DNA of 64,000 bases, taken from positions 131,626,001 to 131,690,000 of the forward strand of contig JBITNC010000001.1 of the NCBI GenBank assembly GCA_050084985.1, read 5' to 3'. The position numbers and the translations under genes are program-made. The notes under the pieces were generated by a model, which saw nothing but the letters and a program-made list of their open reading frames with translations, searched no databases and was not told where the DNA came from. This stretch comes from Nageia nagi. Its lineage: Eukaryota > Pinophyta. Positions 1-11,174 of the stretch are shown here, piece after piece. Numbering within the stretch: the stretch's first letter is position 1; each line of letters opens with the position of its first letter.

Positions 1-54
1 TGAAAGGCATCCATTTTGTGGGAAAATAAAAGGAAAAAGATGGGAAGGGGAAGA

Positions 55-312
55 TATAGATTTTAGCAAATATGATGGCATTAGTAATCCAAATATACAT
101 ATCACAATATTTGAACAAGAAACTTGTAACCATCAACATAATGCAGATATGTTAGCATGATTATTTCAACTTAGTTTAAGGAAGGCAACATTTGAATGGT
201 TTTACAGTCTTAAAAATCAAAGTATCACTAGCTATGAGCAATTAAAACAAGAGCTCATAAATTAATATCAACATAATATAAAAAGAAGGCCCTCTAGTTA
301 TGTCATTTGGTA
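55..312 (+). pseudogene. Ty3/gypsy gag (capsid domain) fragment
   Basis: Translating from about position 58 gives a Retrotrans_gag-type core. It starts near FSKYDGISNPNIHI and runs through FQLSLRKATFEWFYSL to the ITSYEQLKQEL segment, which matches the family pattern of Phe-x-x-Ser-Leu-x-x-x-Ala-x-x-Trp-Phe followed by a Leu-rich helix. Gag would form the particle of an LTR retrotransposon. Two stops interrupt it (near 160 and 265) and the frame is lost after about 320. It lies upstream of the first direct-repeat copy rather than between the two copies, so it may belong to a separate truncated element. The family assignment is secure; which element it belonged to is inference. Confidence 0.75.
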
Positions 313-1480
313 AACATTTAGGATCATACTAACACTAATAAAATTAATAGTAGGATAGATGAACTAATCAATGTCATGATGGAAAATATGAGAGATCATT
401 TTGACATCATAATAGGAGTGCTAGCGCTCTATTTTTGTTAGAAATGGACCACATACAATCCTTTTTCATAAATAAATTTAGCCAAATAACTTAAAGAAAC
501 AACCTCAAGTGTACTCTATCTCTCATCTAATTGAGGCCATTATTGAGCAACCGTAAAAGTAGTACTCTTTCTAGAAGCCCTCATGTAAAACCTATGATCC
601 TAACAAAAACACCCAAAAAGTAATATTAGTTTTAGTTATTAATGTATTTTTTTAAGTTTTGTAGAATAGTAAAAGAGGACCACCCATGATCCAAACTAGG
701 GTAGAAGGGACCACCAGTAGCCCTCTTCCTATACAAAAAAATGACAAAATTTCATGTTTAGGGTCATATGGAAAAGACCAACCTTATCACAAAGGTAGAA
801 AAATGAAAAATAGTGCTAAAAATAAAAAATGAAATCAAAGGTATTCTAATGGGTAAAACCTTAGGAATAAAATATCAAACTTATAGGAAAACTATAAAAA
901 AATAGGAAAAATCAAGAATGCACCAAAGAAAGGATAGGTAAAGTTGATTTTCTTGATGACCAATAGAAGAGTTCCTCACCAAAGCAGCTCTATGTCCCTC
1001 TTAGCATGTGATTGGTAAAGCCATGATAAGAAGATGTGAAAAAGAAGTAGAATCAATCACAGGTTGATAGCATCAAAATCAAGAACAAGCACCCATCGAA
1101 TAGGTTTTTAAAATTTCTAAGCACTCTCCACTTTGAAGACATAAGCAAGTGATAATGAAAGGGAGTTCAACCTTCTTTTGTAAGGTTTCAAATGCACATA
1201 TCCCTATATAAACTTGATTTATGTACTTATGGATTAGAAATAGGTAAATAGAATAGTTAGTTATAATCAGCAAGAAATACACCATTATCTAGGTCTTAAA
1301 GTTTTCAAAAATTCCTTAATAAAAGGATCACTTATGAATTTTTTCTATTGTTACGTACCATCAATGGTGTGTTTCTTTCAAACTAGATTGCCCACATTCC
1401 TTGTTTTGTTAGATTGAATATCTTGATTTGCTAGACACAATGAAGAAGTATCTATATGGCTATACCTTGAATTGTATTTC
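313..1480 (+). other. Degraded retroelement interior, no intact gene
   Basis: A+T-rich sequence continuing the gag fragment. A weak coding trace near 1090-1200 (API-E-stop-VFKISKHSPL) resembles the gag-to-protease linker of Tat-like elements. Two copies of a short motif of the form GGACCACC-C-ATG-TCC lie near 678 and 709. The minus-strand open frame at 1079-1285 has no family features and looks like chance. Confidence 0.4.
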
Positions 1481-1484
1481 TATT

Positions 1485-1930
1485 AGATGCCTCTTGGCAT
1501 GGAGTTTTAGCTCCCACATAGACATCATGGTTCTTTAGCATAAATTTTTAGGTTTATTCACATGTTATCATGCCTCTTAGCATAGATTTTTAGCTCTCAT
1601 CATCATATCATGTCTCTTGATGTAGAGTTTCAACTCTCATCATCATATCATGTCCCTTGGTGTCGAGTTTCAACTCTCAGCATCATATCATTCCTCTTAG
1701 CATAGAGTTTTAGCTCTCATCATCATATCATGCCCCTTGGCATAGAGTTTCAACTCTCATCATCATAGCATGCCTCTTGGCATAGAGTTTCAGCTCTCAT
1801 CATCATATCATGCCTCTTGGCATAGAGTTTCAGCTCTCATCATCATATCATGCCTCTTGGCATAGAGTTTTAGCCCTCATCATCATATCATGCCTCTTGG
1901 TGGGAAGTTAAGCTCCCATTGTATAGTATG
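1485..1930 (+). repeat. 40-bp tandem repeat array, about 11 units
   Basis: Units start near 1491, 1531, 1571, 1611, 1651, 1691, 1731, 1771, 1811, 1851 and 1891, a strict 40-bp step. Each contains a TGCCTCTTGGCATAGAGTTT core followed by AGCTCTCATCATCATATCA. Units 7-9 are almost identical, which suggests recent local amplification. Related units recur about five times at 7660-7870 in the other LTR-like copy. Confidence 0.9.
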
Positions 1931-1994
1931 CTATTTTCTTGTGTTTGTTAAGGTTATCATATGTCATATGTTGTCTTATCGACAAGGTCTTGAT

Positions 1995-2125
1995 ATGGTC
2001 ATATGTTGTCATGTGTGGTCATGTGTGGTCATGTATGGTCATGTGTTATCATGTGTGGTCATGTATGGTCATGTGTTATCATGTGTGGCCATGTATGGTC
2101 ATGTGTGGTCATGCGTTGTTCATAT
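1995..2125 (+). repeat. 10-bp minisatellite with 30-bp higher order
   Basis: About twelve units of ATGTGTGGTC and variants. The variants cycle as ATGTGTGGTC, ATGTATGGTC, ATGTGTTATC, giving a 30-bp higher-order period repeated about three times. The equivalent place in the second LTR-like copy lacks it. Open frames across it are repeat artefacts. Confidence 0.9.
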
Positions 2126-3130
2126 CATGACAAGGAGTAGATTGAAAAATATCACAGTAGGGAGTTTTCTCAACCCATATCTAGCTTTTACATGTTCTTG
2201 CTATATTTCAATCTTTATTGAAGTTTAGATTAATTAGTGTGGGTATTATGCTTGCTAATATTTCATTGCTATGACATCTTGATTTGTACTTTGAATGAAA
2301 AATCTCAATGCACCTAGTAATATCAATTTCTCATCCAAAGTGGGGCATTTATTATCATATAAAATTTATTTATGTATTTAAATAAATGCATTCATTTGTG
2401 CTAATGCATATCTATAATATTTGATGTATTGATATAAATGCTCATCTTGAATATGGTTATAATGTCAATGTTTATTTTGAATATATTATTATCTTGAATA
2501 TTGATATGTATTGTGGGAAAACCCTATTTATGTAGGTACATGCTAACTTGAGTAGATCATATTATTATCTTTATAAATAGGGATCTAATAGTAAGTCCAC
2601 ATCAAGGAGATACATGATCCCATATTTGGTCTTGGTGGTGGTAATATTTTAGGTGTCTCTTGATGCTACCATTCAAGGCTATGGTTTATGTACATCCTTA
2701 CATGAGTTATTCTAACATCAATAATCTATATTTTGATTGAAACATCTATTTACAAATTATTGACTTGATTTGAAAGCAAAGAACACTCTGACAAAGACCA
2801 TTGATGCTCCTTATTCATGCTAAATACATCATCAATGCTCCTCTTGTACAACATATAGACCACTTGGGATCCTCTTTTCATAGAATTTTAAGTTATAGCT
2901 TCTAGAGTAGGATTTCTCTACTATCCACATATTAAACATATCATCAAAGTACACTTCGTAAGGTAAGTATACAAATCATAGTTCTTGATTGGTATTATCA
3001 TCCTAATTCTAGAGTGGTTATATTATTCATATATTTTTTTTTATGGTCTAAATTGGTATCCATAGCTCAAAATAGGTATTTTGAATTTTTTAATCATTTA
3101 TTTATTTGCATTCTCAAAATATTTGTAAAC

Positions 3131-3679
3131 AATTACCTCTAAGAGAAGAGACTACCATGAGAGTTAAGGGTTTGATGATGTTCCAAAGAAATGTGTAGGA
3201 ATCATGACACTTCTAATCAAATTATGAAATAAGGTACTTCAAACTCTCTTCTACATCATAAATGGAAAATCTTATTTCAATTTCATTCTTAGAAGACCTT
3301 GGATTGATGACATAGAAAGAGTAGCATCCACTTTGCATAGATGTTTCAAGTTTAGTTTTGAAAGAATGTTTACAAGGTAGAAGTAGATGAGTAGATAGCC
3401 AAGCAATGTAATTATTTTCTCCATAAGAGATTTGTTTTGTATGATGCAAAAGATGAGGCTATCCTAGCTAAGAATGATCAGATCTATAGAAAAGTGTTAC
3501 AAAGAATTAACATCAAGGATATTAGGTTTGGTTCATACACCATTGCAGACATCAATAACATCAGTCCACAGAGAGACTTGGATGGATGGCATGAGGCTTA
3601 GGAAAAGGATTACCCATGCTCATTTAGGCTCCATGAATACTACTAATGGTCCTCTTTAAAGGAAATCATAGAGAAAAAT
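3131..3679. other. Leader or deleted gag region, nothing certain
   Basis: Lies between LTR-like copy A and the first pol traces. No capsid domain is visible, so gag appears deleted or decayed beyond recognition. The short open frames on either strand here have no recognisable motif. Confidence 0.4.
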
Positions 3680-4285
3680 AAATGTTACATCAATCCGTAT
3701 CATGGATATGGTCATGACGGTTAGGATAATTTTTTGTTATTAACACAAGAAGATGAATGGGTAAGAGATGATCAAAATTGATTTGTTATTGAATGTGGAA
3801 TAGATGATGAAGATGAAATACATACTATATACTTATTTGAGAATGATGATGCTTTCTTAGAATCTATGGGTGCTATAACCGAATATCTAGCTAGGCATGA
3901 AAAGAGGACTCATAAACATTATCTAGATGTACATGCTTGATTTGGTGAATATATGGAAGATAAAATCAAAGCGTTGGGAGATTTTACATTTCCCAAAACA
4001 TTATAATCAAATATGACTTGGTTTAATGAAGATAGAGGAGGTTAACATTGGTTCTAAAGAGACACTACAACTCTTAAAAATGGGTAAGCTCCTTGAGGAA
4101 CCTCTACAAAATGAGTTGATTCAATCTTTTCATGATTATTTTAAATTATTTGCATGGTCATATAAAGATATGCCTAGATTAGATGAAAATTTTATGGTAC
4201 ATAACTTGTTTTTTGAGAAAGGAGTAGTTCCTATAAAAAAAAAAAATCAAGATACCTTTTTAGGTTTCTTTACTAGTTAAGAAGG
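3680..4285 (+). pseudogene. Tat-like gag/protease to RT linker remnant
   Basis: A CCHC-knuckle-like trace (CYINPYHGYGHDG) lies at about 3681-3719, followed by an acidic stretch with FENDDAFLESMGAI. A better kept block at 4026-4280 reads VNIGSKETLQLLKMGKLL then FAWSYKDMPRLDENF. This is the segment just before the reverse transcriptase in Tat-type Ty3/gypsy polyproteins, where FAWSY-D-MP-L is highly conserved. The protease active site was not found. Stops and a frame change separate the pieces. It leads directly into the RT. Confidence 0.75.
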
Positions 4286-5035
4286 AAATTGAGAAACTAT
4301 TAGAGGTTGGATTCATGGGCCCATTGATTATTTATAATGAATGGCCAATGTAGTCCCAATAAAAAAGCCTATACATGAAATTAAAGTATGTACTAATTTT
4401 AGATATCTCAATAAAACATGTTCAAAAGATGATTTCCCACTACCCAACATAGATATGATCATTGATAGTTTGGTAGGTTATGAGATGTTATCATTTATGG
4501 ATGGATTTTCATGATATATCAAATCAAAATTAAAGAAAGTTATCAGCATAAAATAACCTTTATAACTCCTTGGGGAAACTTTTGCTACAAGGTAATGCCA
4601 TTTGGTCTTAATAATGTAGGGGCACATATCAAAAAGCAATGATAGCCATGGTCTTTGACTTCATTCATAAAATAATAGAGGTCTATGTAGATGATATCTT
4701 GATAAAATCAAAGAATAAATAAGATATAATCAAAGAATAAATAAGACCATTTCAAGGATGTAAAAACAACATTTAAAAGATGAAGTAGTACAAGTTAGGA
4801 ATCAAGCCTTAAAAATGTGTATTTGGGGTATCATTAAGAAAACTCTTGGTGCACATTGTCTCTAGGAGGAAGGTTGAGGTGGATCCAAAGAAGATTAAGG
4901 CCATCATAGAAATGTCTCCTTCTAAAAATCTCAAGAAATTAACAAGCCTCCAAGGTAAGATTCAAGCTATTAGAAGATTCATTTATCAATTAATATATAA
5001 GATAGCTCCTATGTCTCATTTACTTAAGAAATAAG
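4286..5035 (+). pseudogene. Ty3/gypsy reverse transcriptase remnant
   Basis: Copies element RNA into DNA in cytoplasmic particles. Visible in order: ANVVPIKKP, a CTNFRYLNKTCSKDDFPLP block (near 4387-4445), a LSFMDGFS motif, VMPFGLNNVGA and the catalytic EVYVDDILIKS near 4678-4710. The YVDD box is intact. The thumb/connection follows at 4846-5035 with KIKAIIEMSPSKN and IRRFIYQLIYKIAP. Several stops and at least one frameshift make it inactive. The neighbouring domains are in the usual Ty3/gypsy order. Confidence 0.9.
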
Positions 5036-5520
5036 TTGAGTTTAAATGGGATGTTAAGTTTCAAGAAGTTTTTGATAGAATAAAAGAGTATTTGCTACAT
5101 CCATTGGTATTAGCTCCATAGAGGCATGGGGAACCTCTTTGGCTCTATGTCTTGGCTATGGAACATGCATTTAGGGTAATGTTGGCAAAGGAGGAAGAAG
5201 ATGGTAAACAAAGTGTAGTCTACTTTATTAGTAGAACATTGAAAGAATATGAAACCAGGTACACACCCATTGAAAAGTTATGTCAATGTATAGTGTTTTC
5301 TACTAAGAGGTTGAGGCATTATATGATCAATAACACCACACATGTACTTAATCAAGTAGACCCATTAAGATATTTGATGTCAAAACCATGCCTTAATGGA
5401 AGGTTAAGAAAATGCATCATGCTACTTCAAGAGTTTGATCTGAAGTTTGTGAAACAAAAATCAATTAAAGGGTAGGTAGTTGTAGATTTTGTTGCAGAGT
5501 TTCCCATATAAGGTAGTACA
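5036..5520 (+). pseudogene. Retroelement RNase H domain remnant
   Basis: Follows the RT with FKWDVKFQEVFDRIKEYL, then PLWLYVLAMEHAFRVML and YFISRTLKEYETRYTPIEKL at 5152-5290, and ends LQEFDLKFVKQKSIKG. These are the RT-linked RNase H (RT_RNaseH) signatures; it would degrade the RNA template during reverse transcription. The stop after SIKG (near 5473) sits where the family usually has Gln, and is a TAG, as expected for CAG to TAG. Confidence 0.85.
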
Positions 5521-5648
5521 AAACTCAAAGAAGAATTTCAAGATGAATGTGCTTTGGTAGAAACTACAAAACATATAGAAGAGGACCACCTATGACCTTC
5601 TTTTAAAGATAATAAGACCATCAGTGTTCTTTTTTAGAGGTTTCAAAA

Positions 5649-6115
5649 CTTTAGAAAATGTATTTTGATGGATCACAATGTATGCAAGGGTCAGGAGTAG
5701 GAGTAGCATTAATATCACCTTAGAATGATGTTATTCCTATGTCATACAGACTATCATTTGAATGTACTTACAATATGGTATAATATGAAGCTCTCATATT
5801 AGAATTGATAGCAACTATAGAGATTGGTGTTACACATTTGCATATTTATGGGGATTCATAGTTGATAGTGAATCGAGTCAATGAGATCTACAACACTACG
5901 GATGAAAAAATTATTCCATATAAAGTCCTTGTTGCAAAACTCTTTGCTTGCTTTGAAGAGTATCAATTAGAAAACATTCCAAGGAACAATAACAAGTTGG
6001 TAGATGCAATAGTAACTGTAGCTTCACTTATACGAATTGAGATAGAAATAAGGAGACTACTTTCACTATCAAGAACTTGGAAACTCCATCAATTGCTAAG
6101 GAGGATTTGAAAATA
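5649..6115 (+). pseudogene. Second (archaeal-type) RNase H remnant
   Basis: A separate RNase H after the RT-linked one, the hallmark of Tat-lineage Ty3/gypsy elements. MYFDGSQCMQGSGVGVAL carries the first catalytic Asp, YEALILELIA the Glu, and HIYGDS the second Asp. The C-terminal part (VNEIYNTTDEKIIPYK, ENIPRNNNKLVDAI) is clean from 5862 to 6110. Stops occur before KMYFDGS (usual Trp), after LISP, before YEAL and after YGDS (usual Gln). The same domain occurs at 12.3, 39.6 and 51.6 kb, linking all four to one clade. Confidence 0.85.
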
Positions 6116-6178
6116 GTTTGTGTCACTAAAAAGGTTGGTTATGAGGTAATTCTTTAGTACCAACACATATCCAAATAT

Positions 6179-7414
6179 TTGAAGGATAACTTTATTGATG
6201 CTACACTCGATAAGAGAGAACAAATTAGAATGAAAAGGCTTGCTACAAAATATGCCATTATTGGTGATATACTTTATAAAAGATCATTTAATGGTATTGT
6301 TTTGAGATGTATTCATGATGAGGAGATTGAAATAGCATTAGATCATGCTCATGGAGGGGCATGTGGAGTTCATTTCAATGGGATATTAGTTTATGACAAG
6401 TTGATTAGGATGGGTTATTGGTGGCCCACCATGGAGCATGATTGTTGTGAGCATGTCAAGAAGTGTGAGCAATGTCAAAAGCATGCACACTTAGAATTAA
6501 CACCTACTCAAGAGTTGAACTATGTCACATCACCATGGCCTCTCTCAATGTGAGATTTGGATTTCATAGGTGTTATCAATCCTCCATCTAGTGAGGGGCA
6601 CAAGTTTGTCTTGGTTGCCATCGAATACTACACTAAATGGGTTGAGAAAATTCCTTTGAAAATAGCTATACAAAAACATGTTATCAATTTCATCAAGGAA
6701 TATGTCATTTGTAGATTTGGCATACCTCAAAGGTTAATCATGGATAATGGTATGAATTTTATAGGAAAAGTTATCAAAGAATTTTGTAAAAATATGAAGG
6801 TTAAACAAAGATTCTATTTAGTTTACTATCCCTAAGGAAATGGACAAGCTGAAGCAACCAACAAAATAATCAAAAAAATATTGGAAAAAACTATCAAAAA
6901 GCATGGTAGGGATTGGCATGATCAATTACCATATGCTCCATGGGCATATAGAATAAGTGAAAGAATAGCAACAAGTGATAATCCATACTCTCTTATGTAT
7001 CATGATGAAGTAGTCATTCCTCTTGAAATTGAGATCCCTTTTTTAAGAATTGCACTCAAAGATATCATGAAGGAACCATAACAATGGGAAGCAAGGTTAA
7101 ATCAACTAGATGCATTAGATGAGAAAAGAATTAATTTAATAGAGCATATCATAACATATCAGCAAAAAATAAAGAGGGCCTATGGAAAGAAAATGGTGCC
7201 CAAAGCATTTGAGGTTGGGTATATGGTTCTCCTAGAGAATATTTCTAACACTACAGTAAGCGATGAACTTAAAGGAAAGTTTGAGCCAAATTAGGTTGGC
7301 CCATACATCATAACAAAGGTCTTTGGTAGAGGTGTATATATATTTTCTACATTGGATGGGGAGGTTCTTAAAAATCCCATCAATGCTAGGCACCTAAATA
7401 AGTATCATATCTAG
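6179..7414 (+). pseudogene. Ty3/gypsy integrase remnant, nearly full length
   Basis: Would insert element DNA into chromosomes. The N-terminal zinc-binding region is intact: His residues in AHGGACGVHFNG, then CEQCQKH after MGYWWPTMEHDCCEHVKK. The catalytic core follows: DLDFIG (first Asp, near 6558), LIMDNG (second Asp, near 6739) and GQAEATNK (Glu, near 6846). The tail reads KRAYGKKMVPKAFEVGYMVL and KFEPN-stop-VGPYI. The catalytic residues survive, but nonsense codons break it: before DLDFIG (usual Trp), after VYYP (usual Gln), near 7079 and before VGPYI. It ends near NARHLNKYHI. Confidence 0.92.
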
Positions 7415-7639
7415 GCAACCTATGGATTGCCTTGTGCATCTATTTTTATAAAAATGTTACCATAGTAATAAGCATGTGAACAAACTACATAAATTCAAAA
7501 AAAAAGGTCATTTCAATGTCAAAAGAGAAGTACCAATGCTCCATTTTTAGTAGGAAAGGATCACCCATGGTCCTATTTCATAATTAGAAATAGCAAAAAT
7601 AAAAATCATTAGATACCCCTTAGTGCAAATTTTCAACTC
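7415..7639 (+). other. Pol 3' flank
   Basis: Between the end of integrase and LTR-like copy B. It holds an A-rich stretch near 7497 and one GGATCACCCATGGTCC motif near 7558. No polypurine tract of standard form was recognised. Confidence 0.4.
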
Positions 7640-9045
7640 CCAAATCATAAATTTGTACACCTCTTGGCATGGAGTCTTAGCTCCCATATCATCATCCTTG
7701 TTTCATGCCCCTTGGTAGAGTCTTAGCTCCACCCCTCATTGTAATATGCCTCTTTGTGTAGATTTTCAACTCTCATACTCATTGCAATATGCCTCTTAGC
7801 AGAGTCTTAGATCCTAATTTTATCATTATGCCTCTTGGCAAGAAGTCCAGCTTCCATAAGATCAATGGATAGAACCATCAGTGACATGAGATGGTTGTAC
7901 TCCATATATCAAAATATATCAAAAATATGGGTAATTATCATTGGTTACCTCTTGGTAGATGGCTATGGACCCTAGAACTCTTTCTTTTGTAGGTCATCAT
8001 TGGAGCTCATGGAGCATATCAACATCAACTAGGGGCAACATGGTGGATGTCATATGAGGGGGTTTTCTTAAACTCATACCTTTTGTCAATATGTCGCTCA
8101 TATTTCTTATATCTCTATCATAGTTCAATAGCAAAATTGACTTATTAGTGTTGGTATTATGCTTGTCAATACTTATCAATATTTGATTGCTATGAAATCT
8201 TGGTTGTACTTTGAATAAAAAATCTCAATGCACCTAGTGATTTTCAATTTCTCATCCAAAGTGGGGCATATGTTATCGCATAAAATTAATTTATGCATTT
8301 AAATTAATACATTAGGAAATATGTGCCCACACTTATACACACTTAGTTCAAAGAATATGAATGTTATCTTGGATATGTTCAATATATATCATCGACTTAC
8401 TATATTCTTGTTTATGTAGGTACATGCCAACCTAAGGAGTAGGTCATATTATTATCTATATAAATAGGGATCTAATAGTAAGTCCACATCAAGGAGATAC
8501 ATTATCCCATATTTAGTATTGATTATGGTAATCTTTTAGGTGTCTCTTGACATCGCCATTCAAGGTTGGGTTTATGTACTTCCTTATATGAGCATCTTAA
8601 CAATTGTTAGCTTATCTAAGTATCAAACTACGATCATTGAGAGTTCATTTGGAGGCATAGGATCAGTTCAAAATGGACTACAGTATAAAAAAGATCATCA
8701 ACATTTCTCTATAGATGAAATAGACCATCAACACTCCTTTTGAGCATGAAATAGACCACCTATGACACTCTCTTTGGATCACCTTATTTCGTGAATTTGA
8801 GTGCAAACTCCATTAGTTATTGAGGCTTCATCACTATCTTCCATTTTTTGATATCAGGTACATTCCATGAGGTAAGTATACAAACTCAATCTTGTTTGGT
8901 GATGTCATTTCGATTCTAGTTATTCATTATCTTCTATATCAACTTTTCTTGTTATAAATTGCTATCCATTAGCTTAGAATTTACAAATATCCTTCAATAC
9001 TATAGGTATTCATTTATTTGCATTCTCAAATTTTTATTTATAAAT
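7640..9045 (+). repeat. LTR-like direct repeat, copy B
   Basis: Second copy of the repeat at 1480-3130, downstream of pol in the same orientation. It opens with about five degenerate 40-bp units (near 7668, 7710, 7748, 7790, 7831) containing CTCTTGGCA and GAGTCTTAGCTCC. It then shares the blocks listed for copy A, up to TTATTTGCATTCTCAAA near 9018-9034. Probably the 3' LTR of the preceding pol. Confidence 0.6.
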
Positions 9046-9249
9046 AGGGATCAAATAATTAGGTTCAAACTTTCCCTTAACTTTATCATTTGTAGATGTC
9101 TTATTTATGTTCACCTTGAGGACCAAATATCCTATTTGGAAAGTTTTGGGCTTTAATTTTTTCTCATATGACCTCTTGAGCTTTGTAAGATATACCTTTT
9201 GATGCTCTTGTATACACTCAAATTTAGCACCATGCACTACATTTGACAT
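9034..9249 (-). pseudogene. Ty3/gypsy integrase C-terminal fragment
   Basis: On the minus strand, CIQEHQKVYLTKLKRSYEKK, then PKTFQIGYLVLKVNINKTS and VKGKFEPN. This is the same tail seen in the plus-strand integrase at about 7170-7300 (RAYGKK, FEVGYMVL, LKGKFEPN). No internal stop. It appears to be the severed end of the minus-strand integrase at 11175-12075: that fragment ends near KRIHAIELFQ, just before where this one starts in the family alignment. Confidence 0.85.
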
Positions 9250-9299
9250 AACACTTTTTCATCATTAGAATCTTGATTATTTAGTTAATTTGATTATAT

Positions 9300-10140
9300 T
9301 TAATGATGCTCTATCAATTATCAATTATTAAATACTTGTTTATTGTAGTCATTTATTTTGAAAAATACAATTAAAATTAGTCATGTTTTATGTATTTTTG
9401 ATCGTATTCATTTTCTTTGGAATTGCAATTTAACCTTAGTCATGTTTATTGCATTTCAATCATAGTCATTTTCTTTATAAATGCAATTAAACTTAGTCAT
9501 GTTTAATGTATTTTTGATCATAATTATTTACTTTGTAATCATAATTACAATTACTCATGTTTATTGTGTTTTGATCATATCCATTTGCTTGGGAATCACA
9601 ATTAAACTTAATCATATTTATTATATTTTGATCATAGTCATTTGCTTTGGAATTGCAATTAAACTTAGTCATGTTTATTGCATTTTAATCATATTCATTT
9701 TCTTTGAAATTGAAATTAAACTTAGCCATGTTTATTGTGTTTCAATCATATCACTTATTTTGAAAATATGATTGAACTTAGTCATATTTAATGTATTTTC
9801 AATCATAATCATTTATTAGGAAATTGAAATTAAACTTAGTTATGTTTATTGCATTTTGATCATAGTCGTTTGCAAAATATAATTAATATTAGTCATATTA
9901 ATTATTTTCTCGATCATAATCATTTATATTTAAAGTGTAATTAAATTTAATCGTATTTATTGTACTTTGGACTATAGTCATTTATTTGAAAATTATAATT
10001 AATATTAGTTATGTTATTTATGATTTCGATCTTAGCTATTTATGCTTAAAATTTAATTAACATTAGTCATGTTGATTATATTTGATCATTTACTTAGCAT
10101 TGTCATATTAATGTTTTAGTTAATAATAGGTCATATTAAT
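9300..10140 (+). repeat. About 58-bp degenerate tandem array
   Basis: Around fourteen units with a core of AATTAAACTTAGTCATGTTT followed by ATTGCATTTTGATCATAGTC and ATTTGCTTTGG. Best preserved steps are 9601, 9658 and 9715, spaced 57-58 bp. Units decay toward 10140. The plus-strand open frame at 9481-9771 is a translation of the repeat, not a gene. Confidence 0.85.
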
Positions 10141-10796
10141 ATGACTAATTTATTTATTTTCTATTTTGCAAGAAAATAGCTAGATAGATATTACACCTCA
10201 CCTTGCCAAGTCATTGATGATTCATCCAGTAGGAAAACAAGAAGATCTGAAACTCAAGTCATTGATTGATGACTCACCAATTATGCTCCAAATATGCCCA
10301 ATAGATAAAAGATAAGTAAATTGAATAGATATATCTCCAATTTATCTCCAATCAAATCCAATTCAAATTCAATCAAAGAATAATAAAGCATCAACCATTT
10401 TTCAGATTAAAATTCATATTGATTCTGGATTGGTGATTTGGCATGTCTTAGAAATCTATTTAAGCATGCTTCCATATCCATTTTGAGGCTAGAAATTGGT
10501 GCATATATTGATCTTCAAATTTGTTGATTCTTGAGTCTTGGAAGTGATGAATTTCAAAGCTACTACATCTAGCAATCTCTCACGAGCATCTAGGAAGAGT
10601 GCTTGGGAAGCATTAGTCTTGGGACAAGATGGAAATTATTCATTTCAAGCATTATTCCTCCTATAATACAAAATACATACCCATCACATTTATCAACCTT
10701 ATTTTCATGTTCTATTTCTACAATAGGCTTATCTCATCCTCTCATGCGTATTGACTTTTGAATCTTTTCCTTTACGTTTGCAAGTTTTGAAATGCC

Positions 10797-10885
10797 TAGG
10801 GTCCCCGCATTTTGACAAGGAAACACCCTTGTATTTTGGAAATGCCCCCACATTTTGGAAATGCCCCTATATTTTAGAATTCCTA
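10797..10885 (+). repeat. About 20-bp short tandem repeat
   Basis: Four imperfect units of the type GGAAATGCCCCCACATTTT. Non-coding. Confidence 0.6.
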
Positions 10886-11174
10886 GAGTTATCATGTTTC
10901 AAAAGAAATAATACCTTGGCATCATTTTAGGATCTAATTAATTACATCAAGTGCCATCATTGAAAAATGGCATTGTTAGGTAATCTCTATTGTTTCTTAA
11001 CACCACCTTGAGCTAGTTACATTATGATAATTTGAGCTTTTGGTTCAAAAATATGGCTTGAAGAAACCTCCTTAAGGGTTTTAATCAATTTTATTTTGTA
11101 TTTTATGCTTATAGGATCTTTTCTAGCCTACACACACTAGTTAAATGTTCAAGGTCAAGTGATCCTGAAAGGGG

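Larger units (their letters stand above)
1480..3130 (+). repeat. LTR-like direct repeat, copy A
   Basis: From about 2230 to 3130 this matches 8142-9040 in the same orientation. Shared blocks include TTTCTCATCCAAAGTGGGGC (about 2327 and 8248), GGGATCTAATAGTAAGTCC (about 2580 and 8467), AGGTAAGTATACAAA (near 2960 and 8873) and TTATTTGCATTCTCAAA at the end. Both copies open with CTCTTGGCATGGAGT-like units. The two copies flank a pol region, as LTRs would. No clean TG/CA ends, target duplication or primer site was found, so the edges are approximate. Copy A is longer because of its expanded tandem arrays. Confidence 0.6.

Noticed and set aside
1485-1930. Evenly spaced repeats that could suggest a CRISPR array
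   Set aside because: The whole 40-bp unit repeats with no unique spacers, and it sits in plant LTR-like DNA.
1890-2228. 112-codon and 63-codon open frames rich in His, Val and Cys
   Set aside because: They translate the 10-bp minisatellite in two frames.
8540-8743. 67-codon open frame
   Set aside because: It lies within LTR-like copy B, no matching frame was seen in copy A, and it has no motif.
9481-9771. 96-codon Ile-rich frame resembling a membrane protein
   Set aside because: It is the 58-bp tandem array read in one frame.
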